Assembly: GCA_014380255.1 (NCBI GenBank)
Contig: JACMKG010000358.1
Span: 1-13,877, forward strand
Source of the DNA: Prolixibacteraceae bacterium
GTDB lineage: Bacteria > Bacteroidota > Bacteroidia > Bacteroidales > Prolixibacteraceae
Direction: 5' to 3'
DNA: 13,877 nucleotides
The notes beneath the pieces are model-generated. The model was not told the origin of the DNA, did no database searches, and worked only from the letters and a program-made list of their open reading frames with translations. Below are positions 10,656 to 13,877 of this stretch, piece by piece; position 1 is the stretch's first letter; every line of letters begins with the position of its first letter. Made by a program: the position numbers and the translations under genes.

Positions 10656-10806
10656 AGTAAAAAGTAAAATGAAGTCAAAAGTAAAAAGTAGGAAGGCAGG
10701 AGGGTTAATTAAATTTCCGAACAGCAGTTTAAAGGTTTTTGGTTTGATGCCCTTTTCTTCTTTATTCTTTTTACTTTTGCCTTTATACTTTTTACTTTAA
10801 CCTTTT
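10647..10806. repeat. AT-rich inverted repeat with 40-base arms between aroK and the MBL-fold gene
   Basis: The left arm (10647-10688) and the right arm (10767-10806) are imperfect reverse complements. Two blocks are exact: TAAAGTAAAAAGTA and CAAAAGTAAAAAG. Between them the arms differ by a few bases and a short gap. The loop (10689-10766) contains TTAATTAA (10705-10712). Each arm is itself made of repeated AAAGTA-type words. The left arm overlaps the last codons and stop of aroK, and the right arm ends 16 bases before the next ATG. It could act as a terminator-like hairpin, or be a copy of a dispersed intergenic repeat. Confidence 0.7.
10772..10779 (+). promoter_or_regulatory. TAnnTTTG-like -7 box inside the repeat arm
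   Basis: TACTTTTG matches the phylum's -7 pattern and lies 43 bases before the ATG of the MBL-fold gene. The nearest upstream TTTG (10743-10746) leaves a 25-base spacer, longer than the usual range of about 17-23. The repeat's low-complexity sequence makes a chance match easy. Confidence 0.3.
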
Positions 10807-10822
10807 AACTTTTGACATTCGA

Positions 10823-11584
10823 ATGATTGAAATTTGTGCATTGGCTTCAGGGAGCAACGGGAATTGCTATTACATAGGTAATGAGCAGGATGCGGTATTG
10901 ATTGATGCAGGTATTTCAACCAAAAAGATCATGCTCAGGATGGAAGAAGCCGGGTTACAATCTTCAAAAGTCAGGGCTATATTTATTTCACACGAACACA
11001 GTGATCACGTTCACGGAGTACGTGTTTTAAGCAAGCGATTGGGAGTTCCGGCATGGTTTACCCAAGGAACACTCGACTCCTTGAAATGTGGCGAGCAACC
11101 TGAACTGATCCGAATATTCAATCCAGACAGTTCGATTAAAGTAGGTTCGCTGACCGTTCATTCCTTTCTTAAAAACCATGATGCCACCGAGCCTTGTTCA
11201 TTTCGAATCGAACATGATGGCTGGCATATCGGAGTTTTTACGGATATTGGAGAAGCCTGTCCAAGGGTTATCCATCATCTGCATCTGTGCCATGCCTTGT
11301 TTATAGAGACCAATTACGATGAAAAGATGCTATGGGATGGTATTTATCCTTACCATTTGAAAAACAGGGTAGCTTCGCGGGTAGGGCATCTGTCGAACGA
11401 TCAGGCCTTCACACTTATCCGTGATCATGCAGGCCCTGAGTTAGTACATGTCTTCTTGAGTCATCTTTCCGGAGAAAACAATCGCCCTGAATTAGCTGCA
11501 GAATGTTTCAAAACACTAACCGATCGCTTTTCAGTACATCTGACCTCCAGGCATTCTGTAAGTCCAACCTGCCGCTTACGCTAA
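10823..11584 (+). CDS. MBL-fold metallo-hydrolase of the YycJ/WalJ type
   Basis: The 253-residue cytosolic protein opens with MIEICALASGSNGNCYYI, the SGSxGN motif near the start being characteristic of the YycJ/WalJ group. Metal-binding motifs follow in order: HEHSDH (57-62), His119 in KNHDATEP, Asp141 in FTDIG, the ETNYD stretch (162-166), GHLSN (188-192) and His214 in LSHLSGENN. This set gives a two-metal phosphodiesterase-type centre. The family resembles RNase Z-like enzymes. YycJ is reported as a 5'-3' DNA exonuclease linked to mismatch repair in Bacillus, which I take as family background only. Length matches the family (about 255-270). The ATG has no Shine-Dalgarno site and lies 16 bases after an inverted-repeat arm. 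No cell-wall or two-component genes stand beside it, so context does not refine the role. Confidence 0.85.
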   Translation: MIEICALASGSNGNCYYIGNEQDAVLIDAGISTKKIMLRMEEAGLQSSKVRAIFISHEHSDHVHGVRVLSKRLGVPAWFTQGTLDSLKCGEQPELIRIFNPDSSIKVGSLTVHSFLKNHDATEPCSFRIEHDGWHIGVFTDIGEACPRVIHHLHLCHALFIETNYDEKMLWDGIYPYHLKNRVASRVGHLSNDQAFTLIRDHAGPELVHVFLSHLSGENNRPELAAECFKTLTDRFSVHLTSRHSVSPTCRLR

Positions 11585-11841
11585 ACCATAGAAAAGAGAC
11601 CTGTGACAATAGGCTTAAAGGGGTGGTTGAGCAGAGCTTTGAAATAGGGGCATAGCATTCCAGATATAGATATCATCAACGCACTTCACCCATTATTTAA
11701 AAGTACAAAAACGAAAGCGTATTCGCATTTTTTAAAACCTTTGATACCTTATTCTTTAATTGATATCTCTTCATTTAATCTGTTTTGTAACAAGAATTAA
11801 CATGCATTGATTTTTAAATCGGTAACAATTCGTTATTTTTA

Positions 11842-13659
11842 ATGATAACTAAGAAATTACTGGCCATGCAGGATTTAAATTATGGGGTCGTGGGAAATTG
11901 CAGAAGTGCAGCCCTGATATCAGAAAAAGGTAGCATTGACTGGTTTTGTTTTCCTGATTTTGATTCTCCGTCTATATTCAGCAAGATACTGGATGTGGAG
12001 AAAGGAGGAGAATTTAGCTTTGAGGTTTCTGATTCTTATTCCATCACTCAAAAATATGTAGATTACACCAATATCCTGAGCACTTTATTTACTTCCGATG
12101 AAGGCAGCTTTGAAGTATTGGATTTTATGCCCCGTTACAAGCTTGTGGAGCCCGATTTTTATCTTCCACCTGAAATATACCGATACATACGTTTACTGTC
12201 TGGAAAGCCCTCTTTTAAGACAAATTACAACCCTAAGATGAATTACGCCCGGGCGGAGGTGATTCACGAGTCGGGCAAGAATTATATCAAGACCAGTGCA
12301 GTAAATAATGCGTTGGATTGTGTTTACTTGTATTCGAGTCTTAAATTTGCTTCTATTCTACAAAAGAAAGAGATTGTACTCGACGGTAACCACTTTCTGC
12401 TCTTATCACATAACCAGAAGCTGATCAACATTAATATTGAACGTGTAAGCCTGGAATATAACCGAACCAAGGTTTACTGGCTCAACTGGGTTAATCGTTC
12501 CAAGAAATTCAAATCCTATAATGAGCTTATCACCCGAAGCGTATTGGTTTTAAAGCTCATGTCCTATCATCCTACCGGTGCAGTACTGGCAGCATTGACA
12601 ACAAGTATACCTGAGACTATCGGTGAAGTGAGAAACTGGGATTACCGATTCTGCTGGCTGCGCGATGCTTCCATGTCAATTGATACGCTAATGGATATGG
12701 GGCACCATGATTCTGCTCGTCGTTTTATTGCTTTTATCAAGGGAATATTAAAATCGAAGCAAGAGCAGTTCCAGATCATGTATGGTATAAAAGGAGAAAA
12801 AGCACTGTTAGAGGAAGAGCTGAACCATTTAAGCGGCTTTGAAAATTCTAGGCCTGTCAGAATAGGAAATGCGGCGTATGACCAAAAACAGAACGACGCT
12901 TTTGGGTATTTGATGAATGTGATTTACCAATATTACAAATACTTTCCCGGCACGCTGGATGAAATTGAAGACATGTGGGAAATTGTAAGAAACATCATCC
13001 GGACTGTCATCGCCGAATGGGAAAAGCCGGACAAGGGTATTTGGGAGATCCGCAACTTCGACAGTCATTTTGTATTTTCAAAAGTGATGTGTTGGGTAAC
13101 CCTTGACCGGGGAATGAAGATTGCTCAGTTGCTAAATATGCCCGACTATGTGAAACGATGGAAGAAGGAAGCCTACCGCATTAAACTGGATATTTTCAAA
13201 AATGGATGGAATGAGGAACTGCAGAGCTTTACTCAAACCTATCACAATGTAGATCTCGATGCCTCTCTTTTGCTTATGGAAGAATATGGTTTTATTTCGG
13301 CTTCTGATGAAAGATATAAAAAGACAGTTCAGGCCATAAAGAACCAGCTTTTTTATAAAGGATTAATGTACCGGTACATCAATGCCGATGATTTTGGACG
13401 ATTATCTTCTTCATTTACCATCTGTACCTTTTGGCTTATAAGGGGTTTATTTGTTACAGGGCAAAAGGATGAAGCCTTTGAGATTTTCAATAAAATCGTA
13501 GGGTATTCCAATCCCCTGGGATTATTCAGTGAGGACTTGGACTTTGAATCTAAAAGACAACTGGGAAATTTTCCACAGGCTTATTCCCATCTGGCATTAA
13601 TCAATACAGCATCGTTGTTTTCAGAAGAACGGCCCATATCGAAATTTATCCGTCCCTAG
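11842..13659 (+). CDS. Glycoside hydrolase family 15 protein (glucoamylase/trehalase-like)
   Basis: This 605-residue protein has the two-part GH15 layout. The N-terminal beta-sandwich begins DLNYGVVGNCRSAALISEKG and SIDWFCFPDFDSPSIF (11-46). The catalytic (alpha/alpha)6 barrel has RNWDYRFCWLRDA (264-276), the general-acid Glu402 in GIWEIR, MCWVTLDRG (416-424), and the general-base Glu564 in LFSEDLDF before GNFPQAYSHLALIN (575-588). Both catalytic glutamates are present. There is no signal peptide, so it should act in the cytosol. Bacterial and archaeal relatives with this N-terminus include glucoamylases and trehalases; which sugar is cut cannot be told here. A second ATG at codon 9 (11866) is an alternative start. 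The upstream gap (11585-11841) shows no gene, only a small palindrome GATTTTTAAATC at 11809-11820. No starch or trehalose genes are adjacent. Its end overlaps the convergent gene by 14 bases. Confidence 0.88.
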   Translation: MITKKLLAMQDLNYGVVGNCRSAALISEKGSIDWFCFPDFDSPSIFSKILDVEKGGEFSFEVSDSYSITQKYVDYTNILSTLFTSDEGSFEVLDFMPRYKLVEPDFYLPPEIYRYIRLLSGKPSFKTNYNPKMNYARAEVIHESGKNYIKTSAVNNALDCVYLYSSLKFASILQKKEIVLDGNHFLLLSHNQKLININIERVSLEYNRTKVYWLNWVNRSKKFKSYNELITRSVLVLKLMSYHPTGAVLAALTTSIPETIGEVRNWDYRFCWLRDASMSIDTLMDMGHHDSARRFIAFIKGILKSKQEQFQIMYGIKGEKALLEEELNHLSGFENSRPVRIGNAAYDQKQNDAFGYLMNVIYQYYKYFPGTLDEIEDMWEIVRNIIRTVIAEWEKPDKGIWEIRNFDSHFVFSKVMCWVTLDRGMKIAQLLNMPDYVKRWKKEAYRIKLDIFKNGWNEELQSFTQTYHNVDLDASLLLMEEYGFISASDERYKKTVQAIKNQLFYKGLMYRYINADDFGRLSSSFTICTFWLIRGLFVTGQKDEAFEIFNKIVGYSNPLGLFSEDLDFESKRQLGNFPQAYSHLALINTASLFSEERPISKFIRP

Positions 13660-13877
13660 CCTTATCTGGCACCTGAGGATTGATGAATGGCACCTTTACA
13701 ACGCAATAGGGATAATTGGTATGAATGAAATCAATGACCTTTTCCCTAATTTCTACTTTAAGGTCCCAGTTTTTAGAGGCATCAATACTGCTTACCATTA
13801 TTCTCAACTCTTTATAAAATTCTTTGGCATCTGTTATCTGAACATTAAAAACACGTTCATCCCAGTTAGGGTTATTA
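13646..13877 (-). CDS. Mechanosensitive ion channel (MscS type), C-terminal fragment
   Basis: On the minus strand a frame stays open from the window's right edge to a TAA at 13648-13646, giving 76 residues without a start codon. It contains NWDERVFNVQITDAKEFY, then KELRIMVSSIDASKNWDLKV and EIREKVIDFIHTNYPY. This order (WD-R-V-x-V-Q-V-T-D, then LR-x-x-VS-x-x-D-x-x-K-x-WDL-x-x-x-x-REK-x-I-x-F) is what I know from the cytoplasmic C-terminal domain of MscS-family channels of the YbdG-like kind. Such channels open on membrane stretch and release solutes. Pore helices and the rest lie outside the window. The tail-to-tail overlap with the GH15 gene suggests two separate transcripts that meet here. 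Confidence in coding is high from the clean frame and composition. The family call rests on a short fragment. Confidence 0.7.
   Translation of the reverse strand, partial: NNPNWDERVFNVQITDAKEFYKELRIMVSSIDASKNWDLKVEIREKVIDFIHTNYPYCVVKVPFINPQVPDKARDG

Noticed and set aside
11715..11740. A terminator after the MBL-fold gene around GCGTATTCGC followed by six T
   Set aside because: The stem has only three GC pairs before a mismatch, too weak to claim.

Overview
The window is chromosomal DNA from a member of the Bacteroidota, most likely Bacteroidales or a close relative. Four things point there: a topoisomerase IV pair of the Bacteroidota type, an outer-membrane protein of the phylum's own 'putative porin' family, promoter boxes of the phylum's TAnnTTTG type, and mostly A-rich translation starts without Shine-Dalgarno sites. 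The order or family cannot be fixed from this sequence alone. Nearly everything is housekeeping. I see no mobile element, CRISPR array, RNA gene or defence cassette.

Layout. At the left edge (1-2650, + strand) are the end of a multi-pass membrane protein of the lysylphosphatidylglycerol synthase/flippase type, a LolC/E-like FtsX permease, and a CoA-pyrophosphatase-type Nudix hydrolase. A 690-base stretch without genes (2651-3340) follows between convergent genes. It holds a large imperfect hairpin built from 11-base repeats. On the minus strand (5329 down to 3341) is the putative porin, which has a clear signal peptide. A divergent promoter region (5330-5588) separates it from parE and parC (5589-10124), with a shikimate kinase gene 24 bases after parC. 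A 160-base AT-rich inverted repeat then separates aroK from a YycJ/WalJ-type metallo-beta-lactamase-fold gene (10823-11584). A glycoside hydrolase family 15 protein (11842-13659) follows, and its 3' end overlaps the 3' end of a minus-strand gene that runs off the right edge. That last gene looks like a mechanosensitive channel of the MscS type.

How the genes fit together. parE and parC encode the two subunits of one enzyme, which decatenates replicated chromosomes, and aroK probably rides on the same transcript. The other genes look like independent units in envelope transport, cofactor or nucleotide housekeeping, and carbohydrate metabolism.

The observations most worth following are a possible sliding-clamp-binding peptide at the extreme C-terminus of ParC, the 11-base-phased hairpin, and the AT-rich inverted repeat that reaches into the aroK stop codon and carries a promoter-like box in front of the next gene. 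I did not find a convincing new multi-gene system.
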